Notes under the pieces: model-generated
What the model saw: the letters and a program-made list of their open reading frames with translations, nothing else
The model's database searches: none
What the model was told of the DNA's origin: nothing
Origin: Stichopus chloronotus
Taxonomy: Eukaryota > Echinodermata > Holothuroidea > Aspidochirotida > Stichopodidae
NCBI GenBank assembly: GCA_021234535.1
Contig: CM037843.1
Span: forward strand, 38,317,200-38,381,199
DNA length: 64,000 bases
Reading direction: 5' to 3'
Shown: positions 34,741 to 47,700 of the stretch, one piece after another
Position numbering within the stretch: the stretch's first letter is position 1
Layout: the number at the start of each line of letters is the position of its first letter
Translations under genes and position numbers: made by a program

Positions 34741-37700
34741 TGCTGGTGTTTATCATTCGTTTTAGTACGAGAAACCTTTCACTTTATTAAAAAGAAACGA
34801 TATAATGAGACTCCTAATAATCATACTCCGATTGAAATCGCGGTCTTTCCCCTGCCCAACGTAGACTGGAGTCTCAAGCTTGGACACAACGCAGCCATCT
34901 ACCGTACCGCAAAGACTCCATAGCTGATGATGTGCCTTTGTTGTAGCTTGTAAAATCTCAGCAGGATGTTGCATGGTTTCTCGGTCAATTTCTCTTACAA
35001 CTATTTTCACCGTCACTTCAAAACTACTTTTAATATTCCACCATTATTACCGATGTTTCACAATTTTTAAAATATTACCGATTTTTTTTTCAATTTTTCT
35101 CGCATGTAATAATCAAACCGAATCGAAACTGGAAATAGGCGTTCCTATAATACAATCTGTTTACTGTGAAGTTTACTTTGTATTCCTTCAATAGCTAGAA
35201 TTGTAGGAGTCATTTGACTTTTTCTCTGTCCGATTAATTTTAAGCAAGTACCGTATGTGAAAAAAGTCGTCAGTGAGGACGTTTACCTTTTTGAGGATTG
35301 TTTTTTTTTTGCAGAGTTCATAAACGTTGTTGACCTTAAACCAACCCAAACCCCATGTATAAACTAGAGATAGACATAAAACAAATGCTTATGCATATTA
35401 TATATGGGACGTCAACTTAAAAAAATTAAACATTACTGCTTTTTATGTATACTGGGGCACTTTCTGACTGAATTTGCATTGGCAGATCATTTTTTCACCA
35501 CAAATTTGTTAAATAGACCTGCTTATACCAGATTTGGAAGAAGAAAGGGCAAAGAGTTATGTTGGATGTATATCACAACTACCGTACCTATCCTATTTTA
35601 AGTTTCATGATTATTTTGAAACGTTTTTAGTTTTAGTAGCATACGGTAACGAAGTATATTGACAGTCTTTGATTCTCGATTTTCGAGTAATAATATATAC
35701 CACGGTAGCCTAATTTTCATAAAACATTCTTAGGAAAACTTGAAGAATCTTCCTACCTAATTTAAGAAAAGATAGGGTTTCCAGTAATAAATGTATGCTA
35801 CTGCTAACAGTTTTACAAGGGCTCCTATATAATGTCCTCATTTCATCGTAGCAGTTTTACTGCGTGCACTGTCACCGGGATTCCAAATATAGGACACAGA
35901 ACTATGACGTCACAGCCACACATTGCCGAGAACGTGTTTCGAGGTGAATACCTGAAGCTGCGGTGTGGCTCGGCTCAGAATTACTTTGTCTCAAAATTTA
36001 ACTTCTTTGGCATTTTAGTTTCTATTGTTTTATATTTGTATGTCTCTTCATTAGAGATCACGTTACATTCGTTGGGTTATTTGACAAAGGATCTGTTCGG
36101 TCACTTCCTATACCGTAACTCTGCATCTGTATATCTAGGCTCCTCACCTTCAGTGCAGTTGACCATAGACTATGTGCAGAATTTCAGAGTGAACTTTTGA
36201 ACGTGAAATGTATTGGGAAAGGAAAGAAATTGAAAATGTAATAAACAGGAATTGGCGGTTAGGATCGACCGGTTATTATTATAGCATTATCTGTGGTACT
36301 AGAGGGTTGTGTCGTGTTATTTTAATGTGTCATACGAAGGTCGAAAAGAAGATAGTGTGACGGCAGTATGATACCCAATATTTACTCTTCCCTCTGTGCA
36401 ACGGTAAATCGGTAAACCACAGCTTCGTTGCTTCTTTAAAATTGTACATTCAAAAATAGTAAGCCCGCAGAAAATGAGGACTTACTACGAACTTGGTCCA
36501 CTTCCGGTTGAAGTATGATGAAACACGATAGTCTCTTGTGAAGCTTGATGAAGGGGTGTTAAACTGAATTAACGTTACTGATTGGCCGTTTCCAATATTG
36601 TGCGCACATGATCCGCTTTCTTGGGAGACACAAGGTAGGAAAACAAAAATTGTGTGACTTTGGTTTTTATTTTGCAACTTACACCGTTCCCCTCGATGAA
36701 TTGTGAGTAATTTTCTCATAACTTACTGAATCAAGTATGATATTTTCTATTATAGGTACAAATACATCGATTGGTACCCGACTTCAAATTTAGCTGGTAA
36801 TTTTACATCGCTCACAGCGGTCAAAATCTGTTTAAAACGACGAAACTCGCACTTGCACAGATAAATGTGCCATTAGAATAAGACAACCCTTCTTGCTTTC
36901 ACGAACTTCCACTTTGTCAATTGTGTCAGATGATAGTTGTTAGTCTTCTATTCGATGTGTGTGATGGCTAGGTGAAATGTATATAGAACTCGTGAATCAT
37001 GTACATGCTACCTGATAATTCCTACCTATAAAGTTCCATGAAAGTTCTGTTGATGGAAGCATGTCATTGAAAGTCTGTCGATGAAAGTCTTTTTGGTCAG
37101 TAAAAATTTGTTGATTGATCGAAATGCTGACGACATTGTTCATCATTATCAATCACGCTTGAGCTTCAAGTTTCCATAATGATCCAACTTGAGGCCAGTC
37201 AAACCACTATTAATTGTCCATCTGAAAAGTCTTCGGTGGTACCGTGGTCCTAACAGTCAGTAAAACTGATAGCACCGGTCCCCATCCCTCTGAATTTCGT
37301 GGGTCAAGCCAAGCCTACATGTGGATGAAATATACTGCATCATACTATAGTGATCTTCGCTCATGTCTGATTGCAATATTTTGCCCCAGAGCCCTCAGAA
37401 TGATAATTGATTTGCTATGGCCATTGTTTTTTTTTGGGGGGGTCGGACATTTATATATAGATACCACAGTTTTTTCTTTTTTTTTTAAAATTATGAGCAG
37501 ATGTTAAACTTGATATATGATATATACGATAATTTTACTACGTAGTATGATATCATGCACTCTTATATTGAAATACGAGAAGTCAGTGATGATCAAGACG
37601 TTACAAGTCACACGAAAGCTGACTGGCCGCTCACGGTTAACTTGTAAAATCTAGAGCTCACAACCTTCGACCATAGGCTACCTTTGACCTACGGTAATAT

Positions 37701-39018
37701 TCAGATTGAGCACTTGAAGCATTTTACAGTTCTACGAAAAGGAAGGCAGTTTTTAACTTAAAAAAAATACTTTCACCATGTAAGCATAGGTCAATGAGAA
37801 GTTGAATAATGGTATATTCTCAAATTGACATTCTGCTAATAAATATTTGTGGACATTAACTAGTCTCAAGCCCGCCTATCCTTGCAGTGACCGCGCGCCT
37901 TCCAGCAATGACTACGGTAATGTAACCTTAACGTGCATTGTCACTGAACTCACAATACACAGAGCTCTTGATGTGCAGCTTTTTCGAGTCGTGGCAATTT
38001 TGGCGTTCCTTGTGCATGGATGATCTCCACTGCGACTGCAAAATGACGATATTTTGTTACCCGAACAGACGGTAACGGATGATAAATGATTGCGAAAAAG
38101 CGGGAGTAATTTATGGTACTTTTAGTGAAAAAATAGAGGACAACATTATGACAGAATTAAGATAAATGCGCGCCTGCAGCGTGCACTATGAGCCAGTAAT
38201 AGATAGAGATACTTTATAACCGTTCTTTCCCGCTGTAAATCTTATTTGCGCTTGCCATGCACGCCTTGAAGAGGTGCTTAATAATGACGACACAAGAATT
38301 CATCAAAGAAGCAAATTAAATCCATCCAGACACATGTTGTTCCCTGCTCTTTTTCTCTCTGGAGATGCGTCTATTTTATTTTCCCGTCGGAAAATGAAGC
38401 TTTATTGTAGAGCAATATACAGGTATATGCTTACAGACAATGGATTAATGGAATGTGTCTAGTTGCTATGGAAGAAATTAAACTAGGCAAAACCCGTCCC
38501 TGGATCTAATTAATCATTATTTTGTCTTTTTTGTTTTGTTTTGTGGTTATGAAAAAGTTAGATTGCTGATTCTGGTGGATGAACATATCTAGGGTCGTAT
38601 CGATACTGTCAGCGTGCATATATATATTCTGTGCATGTGTGTGCAGGGATACACGATAATACACTGTATTTATCCCTTTTTATTTCTTTTTTATCTGATA
38701 GCTTATTTTTTTTTTCTGAAAAACTTTGATACACTAAAGTACGTTCTCGTAGGAAAACAAATGGAACTCTTCCACCAAACTGCTTCTCTTCAGTTCGCTG
38801 AGCTTGATACCTAAATAGTCCTAAATGTTTCTATTACATTTTTACATAAAAAAAATTATGTCCTCTGATAATTTTTCAGCATAAGGAACGCTTCTTTATA
38901 ATCTTTTCAACTTAGAACTCCCTTTTACTTATTTCTTACTTACTTTTACTTTCATTTTCATTTGAAGCTGATATGTCACTCTTATGGTAAAGAAAGCCAC
39001 ATTTGAATTGAAATTGTA

Positions 39019-39039
39019 ATATATATATATATATATATA
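39019..39039. repeat. (AT)n microsatellite
   Basis: About ten uninterrupted AT dinucleotides. Confidence 0.85.
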
Positions 39040-40513
39040 CATTTTTTCTTGAACACTCTTGTCCAAGAAACATACGTAATGCAAAAAAAAAAAAATGAAA
39101 CCACACAAAACAAAACAAAAACACGAAACCTTGTAAGGAAGACAAGGAGCAAAACTGAATTGAATATGGTAATGTTAGTCAGAGGTGGAGCATTATGCGT
39201 TAAGTTATCCTTCAAATGCAGTTGAACAATTGAAATAAGATAACACAATAGTAACAACTAGAGTAACCCCATTGATGTTGTCCTTTCGTTCCGTTGACAC
39301 TTCCTAGAACATTAGAGTGGTTAGATGGTACCTGCCGAGAAAAACAACTGCAGGCCCCTATATAGTCTCGACGTTAGCATCATGGTGGTGTATAAGAGCA
39401 CGACATATAAGTTAGCTCATTATAGATTTAAGACGTATATGAAATTACATTCAACGAGAATAAGTTAGTCATAGTTCAAAGAATGTAGCGGAAGTTGTAC
39501 AGGTTGTAAACATTGAGTGCAAAAATAGGAAGCTATGGAGGAAGTGCATAACAAAATAATAAAAGAGACAATCTACTGTGGATAGTTAATTTACTTTGCC
39601 TATAGTGTCGTAAGCATATACCGGTGTATATATTTATATACATGTACGTTCCCTCACGTCCCTGTCACAATTGAAGTTTGATTGGGTAAATGTATCAATA
39701 AACGACTGTTACAATGAGTCACATGCATCTATACATAATGCATGATAAGTAATACAGAGTCACAATGAGGATGTGACGTTAAAAGTTTCACGGAAGTTGT
39801 AATACTATAGGAGCCTCCACTGAGATGTGTCCGTTGACGAAACCTCCAGCAAAGGTACTGCACGTGAGTCGAATCATCCCGTATCAAAATACGGACACTG
39901 AAGTTGAGAGCACCATACAGGCTTTTTCACTACCTCGTGTTTACACCAATAAAAGTTTGGTTAATTAGAATGAAAATATGCAAAGTGAGTGTTTCTTGTT
40001 TACCGGTATCTGAGAAGGGAGCTAATCTCACAACCGCATCCTGCTGTTCTTTGAAAAAAAAAAGGGAAAGAAAAAGTAAATTTTATTCACCAATCGAGAC
40101 GGTATAACAGATCCACAATGAAGTTCATTGGTGTGCGCCCACCCCTGACTCATTTGTGAGCCGACGTCAGGGTGAGCTGGGAAAATGTAGCCTAAATATT
40201 GGTCACGGCAAATGTAAAGGGCATAGGATATATTGGGCAGTCACAGCAATTGGGACTATCACGATTGCTAAGACTAACTATAATGAAGATGATATAGTTT
40301 CTTCTGGGACTCTTGACATTTCTGGATCCATCGCTGCATACATGGCATTGGTCATGACATTCTGTAACACGCTAGTGTCGTGGATGTTAAGCAGATAAGA
40401 GGTAGTGAATTTTTTGCCAGTATATCTCTATGCGTGTTGAAGTAAAGTATAGGTTTTTTCGAAAATTACTGCGATCCCTCACTGTCATTCCAATTTGTTA
40501 CTGCCCCCGTCGG

Positions 40514-40812
40514 TAGTGGTGGGTGCCGAGTTTGCCGGGGTGAGGTAGATTTTGTGGGGTATCCATCTTTCCGACTTAAGGAGTGGTTTAAAGGGAGGAG
40601 GTTCTCCCTACCCTTTGATTTATTTTTAAAATTAAATAAAACTGAAATGCAAAAATGGTTCAAAATGTAACTAATTCTGAATGACAATTTTACCAAATTT
40701 TAGTTTTGAAAACTAAATCGTTCACCCTGATTTGGCGAATTCCCTGGTGGAGCGACCATTTCTCCCTACTTACCACGTAGGTGATGGCAGCCCCTCCCCC
40801 CTCCCACCACTG
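40514..40812. mobile_element. Possible hAT-like MITE
   Basis: The left end TAGTGGTGGG and the reversed right end CAGTGGTGGGAGGGG give an inverted pair with the CAGTGG start typical of hAT elements. The 8-bp flanks are CCCGTCGG and CCTGTTCG, which agree at 5 of 8 positions with two of the three differences being C/T, compatible with a decayed hAT target duplication. The 299-bp interior is AT-rich and non-coding. The TIR is short, so this is tentative. Confidence 0.35.
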
Positions 40813-43760
40813 CCTGTTCGCATTGTTTCCCGATGTTAAGATTCAAACCTACATGATTGCATAGAATGAAACCTGTACCCAAAGCCAGCCTGAATGAGAT
40901 TTTTACAATTGATTTCTAGTCCGGCTTTATGTGACAATTGCACTTCTTCAACAGCTTAGAAGATTCAGTGAATACCAAACCAAAAATGTTGCGTTTCAAA
41001 TGCCTCCCTCGGCGTATAGTAAGGTTCAGATTGTGGTGCAATCAATTAAATAAAGGCTTAAACTCGTGATCATGAATGGAGAGGGAAAGAACGGCTATTG
41101 TTTCAACTCCCTCCAAAATACCGAACAGAGTTAACTTAACAATGGAACAATCCACTCATCAACAGAAACAGTGCACGTGGGAGAAAGTTTGCTCTTCAAT
41201 TAAAACTGAACAATAGGCGATAACAAAGAATACGATTACAATGGGATATTTAAACAACGATTCTGAAAGAGGCCGTCTTTCTTGCTGATATTTCTAGTTT
41301 TTTCTTTTGTTTCTTTTGTCCTTTATTTTATGTGATGCTTTATAATTTATCAGCAGACTACGGTTGAGGGTTAGCCTATTTATAGACATCAGCTTGGAAC
41401 GCGTTAGTGGTGGGTGTGACATCAATGTGCACCAGCATAGCTGTCGACCGTATGTGTGGGAAGCGGTTACAGGTAGTTATAGCCAGACAAAAGTTGTCTC
41501 ACATTTTTCAGTTCGAACATTCATTGATGGGTTGATAAGTCTAAATACATGTGGGGCAACTAGGTGTTGTAGTTGTACGTGTTACAAGTTGATCTCTTTT
41601 TGGCAGGAAAACGAACAGTTAACGTTAACTTGACTGCGGGGATAATTTTTTAAAAAACACCTTTCTTAATTTGAGCGACGATATTGTCTGCAGAAAACCA
41701 ATCCCAAGCTTACAAATACATCATTTGAAACTTCTTAGTGTGTTGCTCTCTGACTGAGGGAAAAGAAAAGGACTACGAATAAATTACAAAGTTCAGGTTT
41801 CGTCATGTCTGCTTACCCCAAAGCCTTTCCTCCTTCAGCCCCCCCCCCTCCCCCCACGATGATCATTGGTTACGCGTCTGCATCAAAACTCTTTTCGTTT
41901 TTCGAATTTTACCGTTGGCGCCCAAGTGCACGAGTTTCTATATCAAAACCGTGATGAGCAGTGGGGTGTCTGTGATAGAATATTATAGCACAAATCCATT
42001 GCACACCAGGGCGTATTTAGTAAGTGCTAGTTACATTGTCAGTCAGATATGGTCCGTCTTTATAGGTGAAAATTTTAGCCTTGACTTTTTTTTTGGGGGG
42101 GGGGAGGATCCACGTGCACATGGAGGCCCCTGTGGATCCGCCCTTGATGTCAGCTAGTACGTAGTAGACACATTCACTTGTTGCCTTTCATAGATAACCA
42201 CAGGATGCTCCATTATCATGTGGCACCTACTTGAAAAGGGTTGCTACAGTTCTTCAATATAGGTAGCCCATTGCGTATCGTATACAGTTAACGAGTGTTC
42301 AACGATTTTTGTTAAGGCTATGTAAAATGTCTTGAAAATAAATCATCATTCTTGTACGGATAGTCAAAGCTGAGTTATCGGTTTACCAAAACATCGTTAG
42401 GAAACTCAAACGTTATGACAGCTTGTTATATAGGCTTGTTCGTGTTGAATCTGATAGGCCTATAACAATATTGTTGCATCAACGTGGAACTATCCTCGCC
42501 TTATATATTTATTGAATTAAAGGGAAAAAAATCGAGTAAGGGTGATATGATTTATACACGTAATATCAACGTGCATTGATGATGATGAACACTAAAATTA
42601 AATGTTCCTGGGAAACAAAGTCAGCATGAATCATTTAGCAACTACTCTATCAAAACAGTGGGTGTTGCAAAACTAAAAATACGGAAGGCTGAAGTTGAAC
42701 GCTAGTTTGAGCAACCAATCCACAAGCCTAATTTGAGTATAGTTTTCTGTGAAAGCCCGCACACTTCCGAGCTGTTTTTAGTCTGGATCGAGTAAGCAAT
42801 TTTATTCCGTAAAATTTTGAGAATCTTATTGAAATAACGGATATGCAAGTATGTAGTTACGTGTTGTGAGCAACAACTGCTGAAACTTCCTGAAAACAAC
42901 TTACAATTGACAATGAATTCATAGCACTCATGATATAGCCTTAGTGCAAAGGCCCCCTCAACATATTAGGCTACTTGTGATGAGCATTTTATGTCCAACG
43001 TGACATGTGCACTTTTCTGTTTTACACGGTTTGTGAATTTGCATGATATTCTAACTACTATTGCCAAACTTTTCAAAAAGTTGCTAATTTCTACCTTTAA
43101 ACAAAGCTGTTACAGATTTCGGTGGACGATAGACAGACAACTTGAACAAGAGAAGACATCGATTGATGGGAAATGAAGAAAAGTTTCTTCTCAAACACTT
43201 GGGTCAGGGGAAAACTCAAGTGTAACAGGATTTGGGATGGGGGGGGGGTTCAGTTTCTTTTTCATATCACAAGGTACCTCGTTGGGAACTTATTTGCCCT
43301 CCTCCTTTCTTCAGTTAGACTGAACAAATGTAAACTTGAATGAGAAATGTTTCGAATGACGGTGAGAATTGACTCAGTCAGAAGAGAAGGTGCGCTACCT
43401 GCTCCCCTTTTGTTGGGGGGGGGGGGGGAGGGAGGAAAATTTGTTAAAAAATGTTTTTAATATGACAAGATCCTGCAACATGCTGAGTGAACATCCATTA
43501 AAGTACACTATATACTGCACGTTTGTATGGAACTCGCCGAATTTCTTCCTCAAGTCAATGCTATTCCTAACTTAAATTTCACATCATCCTCTACTCCTGA
43601 CTCCCACTTCCGTCTATCTGAACCGGGTCAGCGGTGGGGTAGTGATGGAGGGAGGGGGGGTTCAAGACATACTTCACCATTTTGAAAAATGGTCGTAAAA
43701 CGATCCAAGGTTCTGCAATAATCATGCATTGCCGTTTTTTCACCTTGTCTGTAAACATTT
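40813..43760. other. Non-coding stretch, no gene recognised
   Basis: Contains a possible hAT fragment (listed separately) and G/C-runs near 41841, 42098, 43240 and 43416. No coding sequence is recognised. Confidence 0.5.
42007..42145. mobile_element. Possible hAT-like MITE fragment
   Basis: The left CAGGGCGTATTTAG and the reversed right end CAAGGGCGGATCCACAGGGG resemble hAT-type termini and each other at the first ten positions. The interior contains a T8-G10 run. The 8-bp flanks do not match, so the boundaries or the class may be wrong. Confidence 0.25.
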
Positions 43761-44041
43761 TGTCGTCGGTTCGACGTGGGTTGTAAGACTGCATCTACGT
43801 CGGTCCAAAGTCAGCTGCGTCGCCGTTTGCAAAGCCGTCCGACGTCGGATCGACGTCGTCAAAAGTTGGACAATTTCGTTCAATGTCCATTCAACGTCAT
43901 TCCAACGTCAACAAAAGGACTGCATTATTTTCAGCTCTCCAACTGACGTCGGAAGTCTATCCGCGTCAGACTAATCTTAAATTCACTACCAAACCCCAAT
44001 CCGACCAACTGGACCCAAAACTGACGTCCAACCGACGACAA
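43761..44041. repeat. GACGTC-rich degenerate minisatellite
   Basis: About a dozen words of the form (C/T)(A/G)ACGTC or its complement (TCGACGTGGG, CCGACGTCGGATCGACGTCG, CAACGTCATTCCAACGTC, CTGACGTCGG, CTGACGTCCAACCGACG) recur every 10-25 bases. Many are ACGT palindromes. CpG density is the highest in the window. Apparent frames through it are repeat-derived. Confidence 0.6.
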
Positions 44042-44686
44042 AATACTTACAGGAGCCGTAGTCTAGTTGTGACATCAAGTCGAGGGAGCAGTGTGTCCTT
44101 CAGTGTTGAAGATAACTATGGATTACGAGTGACTTAAAAATCCGAAGTCGTAAGTTAAAACGGGTATGCAAAATGCAAGCAACAATGCAGAGAGACGGAT
44201 CAACACAGTAGCACTTCAAAGTCAAAAGTAGACTTCCATTGACTATACTATCAGTAAATTACTGCTGCGGCCTGTTGCAAAGCACATGTTGCCTATGACT
44301 GTTCTTTGATGGACTGGAGTTCCTGCTTTGTGGGAAAAGGTACGTGATATTACTACCGTGGATGACAGGAAAAAATGATACAGCTGTATTAACTGGTGTA
44401 TATTTCTTTTATAGGACCATCGTGCGTATGTTCCTGCCTGGTTGTCGTGACCCTCTTTTTGTTCTCCGTGTGCCTCGGCATCGCAAACACCCGACCGGGG
44501 AAAACGCATGGTAGCCCTATGGTTGTTCTTCAAGTAGCCCCACGCATGTATCAAGACTGATATAGGTGACAACTATTTACAGAGATGAGCACTTATTCAA
44601 AATATCATCATGTATTCAAGTTACTGATACAGAGAGATACCGCCCTGGGCCTCCTACTGCAAGCCCGCCAGTTGTTACCAGTTAAG

Positions 44687-44707
44687 TGAGAGAGAGAGAG
44701 AGAGAGA
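44687..44707. repeat. (GA)n microsatellite
   Basis: About ten uninterrupted GA dinucleotides. Confidence 0.85.
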
Positions 44708-44721
44708 CCTACTACAAATTA

Positions 44722-44729
44722 TGACGTCA
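44722..44729. promoter_or_regulatory. CRE-type TGACGTCA motif
   Basis: A perfect cAMP-response-element palindrome. A second ACGTCATGACG composite lies about 75 bp downstream. No promoter context is seen. Confidence 0.2.
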
Positions 44730-47700
44730 TGTTTCGCAGTCTGTGGGTTCCACGAAAATTTCGAAAACCTAAATCGCGCACATTTCACGCATTACAGACG
44801 TCATGACGGTAACGTTTTGCACTTAGTTGTACATCCAACGGTGACCCGAGGAGAACCCCTCATATCAATGCACAACGAAACTGCTAAAGCCTACACTGAA
44901 CCGAAGGCCATTCATTGCCGACTTAATCCATAGTACAGGAAGTTGTACCGATCCTTGATGTTTCCTCTTTGGCATTTATTTTCAAGTTGTTTGCGACTTA
45001 TTGTCTTCCGTATTGTCGTTCGAGTTGGACACGCGTTAAAACATTCATTGTGGAAGTACACTTTCCGGATGAAAAGGAAACTCGGGGCAAAGAGATCGTG
45101 GGAATGAGATGTTAACGTATATTCCATGCTGATCTTTATTCAACACGTTATCTGATGACATCATAAAAACTTGTTTTTAACGCAATATTCTTTTCTACAT
45201 ATTGTCTATAAGTGCTCGTGTGAGTGTATATGCTAAGTTTCGCTTTCTCCACGGTATGCAATCGATGTATACCCGTTCGCGACTTACTGCAGCCTCGCTG
45301 TGTGAAGTGAAGCCACTGTGACTGACCAATGCACTTTTTTTCAGTGACAAGTGAGGGACGGGTTGAACAAAAGATCAAGGAACGATACCTCGATGAAAAC
45401 AGGATAAAATAATAATCACAGCTTGGTGGTGCATCATTGAAAAAGAAAACCAGTAAAGAAGTTACCGTGCTTTTGAGAGAAAACTAAACCAAACGACAAG
45501 CCAATCAAGTCATCAGACGCTATTTGGACATTAACTTCAGTTTCGCTATCGATACTGTTGTAAAATTAAAAAAAAGAGAGACATGTCAGGCTAAGGAAAG
45601 AGATCATACTTGCTTGCAGCAAGTTCCGCCAAGAGCTCACGTGGGTATCTGTCAACTCAGCTCGGCAGACACATCCGAGACTGCCACATACCGTTTATAG
45701 GCTGTACCGTACAGGTGTGTAGCACGTGGCGGCCGGACTAATTTCTTATAATATTCCGGAGAAGTGATGGTGACGGCTTATGCCAGCAACTTTGACAGCA
45801 CTGTTTGAAGCTGTTGAAAGTCTGCAAAGAAAAGTAAAGTGTCTGGCACTGGTATATTTTCTTCACACCTCCATGCCGGCCAAACGATGAGCTTACTCAC
45901 CTGAGTCTCGTTCACAGTGGTTTCATGAAGTGACAGGACACAACGTTCTTGTTGAGGGGATGGGGTGGGGGATGAGGGAGGGAGTGTTGGATGAGGGGAG
46001 GTAGGTGGTTTACTTCCTACTAGCAGAACGCGATTGAAAAAGGAGCCAGGCCATTATGTTGGTGAAGACTTTAGAATGCAGATTCGAGCACGTGGTTTTG
46101 ACAGGTCTAGAGATAATGTTACTATGAAATAACCAATACTGTACTGCCAATATGCAGTGACTTTTTGACGGGGGGTGGTGTATTTCCCCTTTTGTAATTA
46201 CATATAGGGTTCACAATACTAGACATATGTTATAATATGAGGATAAATGTAGTAACAGAAATGAGTCTATCCACGTTGCGAGCTGCAGCCTGATTAAGGT
46301 GAACATTTCATTGCCCCAACTGTAGAATACTCTGGTTAATAAAAATCTTCAAAAACGTTTCTCTTCCTGCTCCTGTAGTTTTTCCATTTGTCTAGAAATT
46401 CCGCATCAACTGCTGGCTTCTTTCGTTGGGAAAAGTGTCTCACATGGCAGTACATGTAGGCCTGTAGGTGTAATAATTCAATCCTTCTCACTAATTTGGT
46501 GTATTTGAAGACAGCATAATCAACTGCCAAGAAATCAAAGGGATTGTCGAGTTTGCTCTGGGTTCAAGTGTGTCACCTTATAGCATATAGTGATAGTGAT
46601 CGGCATAGTGATTACCTGCCATGAGCGGTAATTCCATGGCATGCGTTGAACAGTGTGGTACAAGGCTACACCCACTACCGTCGTGTCAAACTATAGGTGG
46701 TATCAGCCGTACATACGGCTCTGTCAAGGATTACAAGGATATGGTGGCGCATGTTAGATTTACGATACACAGGCTCGTAAGTATGCGAGAAGCGTTTCAT
46801 TATTTATTTCCTACTTATATCATTAAATAATAAATGAGTTAATGGTGGGCCTATCAATGAATCATTAATAAAGCGAAGTTTGGATATCTCCATATCAAAT
46901 AGCAAAATTGAATTGGCGTCATGAAAGTATTGTAATTAACAACATATTTGCCTACTTGTAAACTACAATATTCATTAATGATATCATAACAGATAGCATC
47001 ACGTTTATTGGTGTAATTAAGTCGGTTTAATCATACGTACACGTATCGTTAATTTGAATAAATGATCCGATTAAATATGACACATGTTAATAAAGGAGCT
47101 ACCGCTTTATGTCACTCTAATTGTAGATATCAACGTTTGATGTTTGAGGTAGAATGTGTTACTCTAATCAATTATTTGACTTTCTGGTCACTTGGATATA
47201 CTATTATATCCTCTCTCCTTGTATAATCCCACTCTCTTCATGCATGCACCAACGACGTTTTTCTTTTCTGATATTTTCAGAGGGAGGGAGCTTTCCAAGT
47301 GTTATACGGTGGTTTCACTTTTGAAGGCCCATTGGAGAAAATGTCGCTTTAACAGACCGAGCAGAGGCCTCTTGACGATTTCTTACCATGCTACATAACA
47401 TCACAAACAGCGCCTGATCCCCGCCATGATAATGGTATTTGGCACTCCATTATTCGCAGAGCCATCCAAAATGATTTCCCTGCTCTCTTGGTATGCGCCC
47501 TTGCTTTGTGCATCTTTATTTCCTTTCGTTCTAGTCGACAATATCCTATCTTTACATTTTTAGGAAAGTCACCCAACCAAATGGCAACCTCCACGATAGC
47601 GAGGGTCAGTGTTGCAGTCGACCATTTATTGCTGTGCGGCGGTTTTCTGTTTTTAATCAAGAATCGTACTATACACGTTTGAGAACGAACGACCTTTGAC

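Larger units (their letters stand above)
32896..40513. other. Non-coding stretch, no gene recognised
   Basis: Mostly unique AT-rich sequence. Local items are a G-run near 33293-33302, a 20-base exact direct repeat TATTTCTGCTACAGGTGTGC at 34694 and 34721, a loose repeat of GATGAAAGTCTGT near 37025-37095, an (AT)10 run at 39019-39039, and TGACGTCA sites at 33716 and 35905. The longest frame (35832-36200, plus, ATG start, 122 codons, one hydrophobic segment near residues 55-70) has no recognisable family. Confidence 0.5.

Noticed and set aside
35832..36200. A 122-codon plus-strand ATG frame with a possible membrane segment
   Set aside because: No recognisable domain, no promoter or polyadenylation context, and length within chance expectation.
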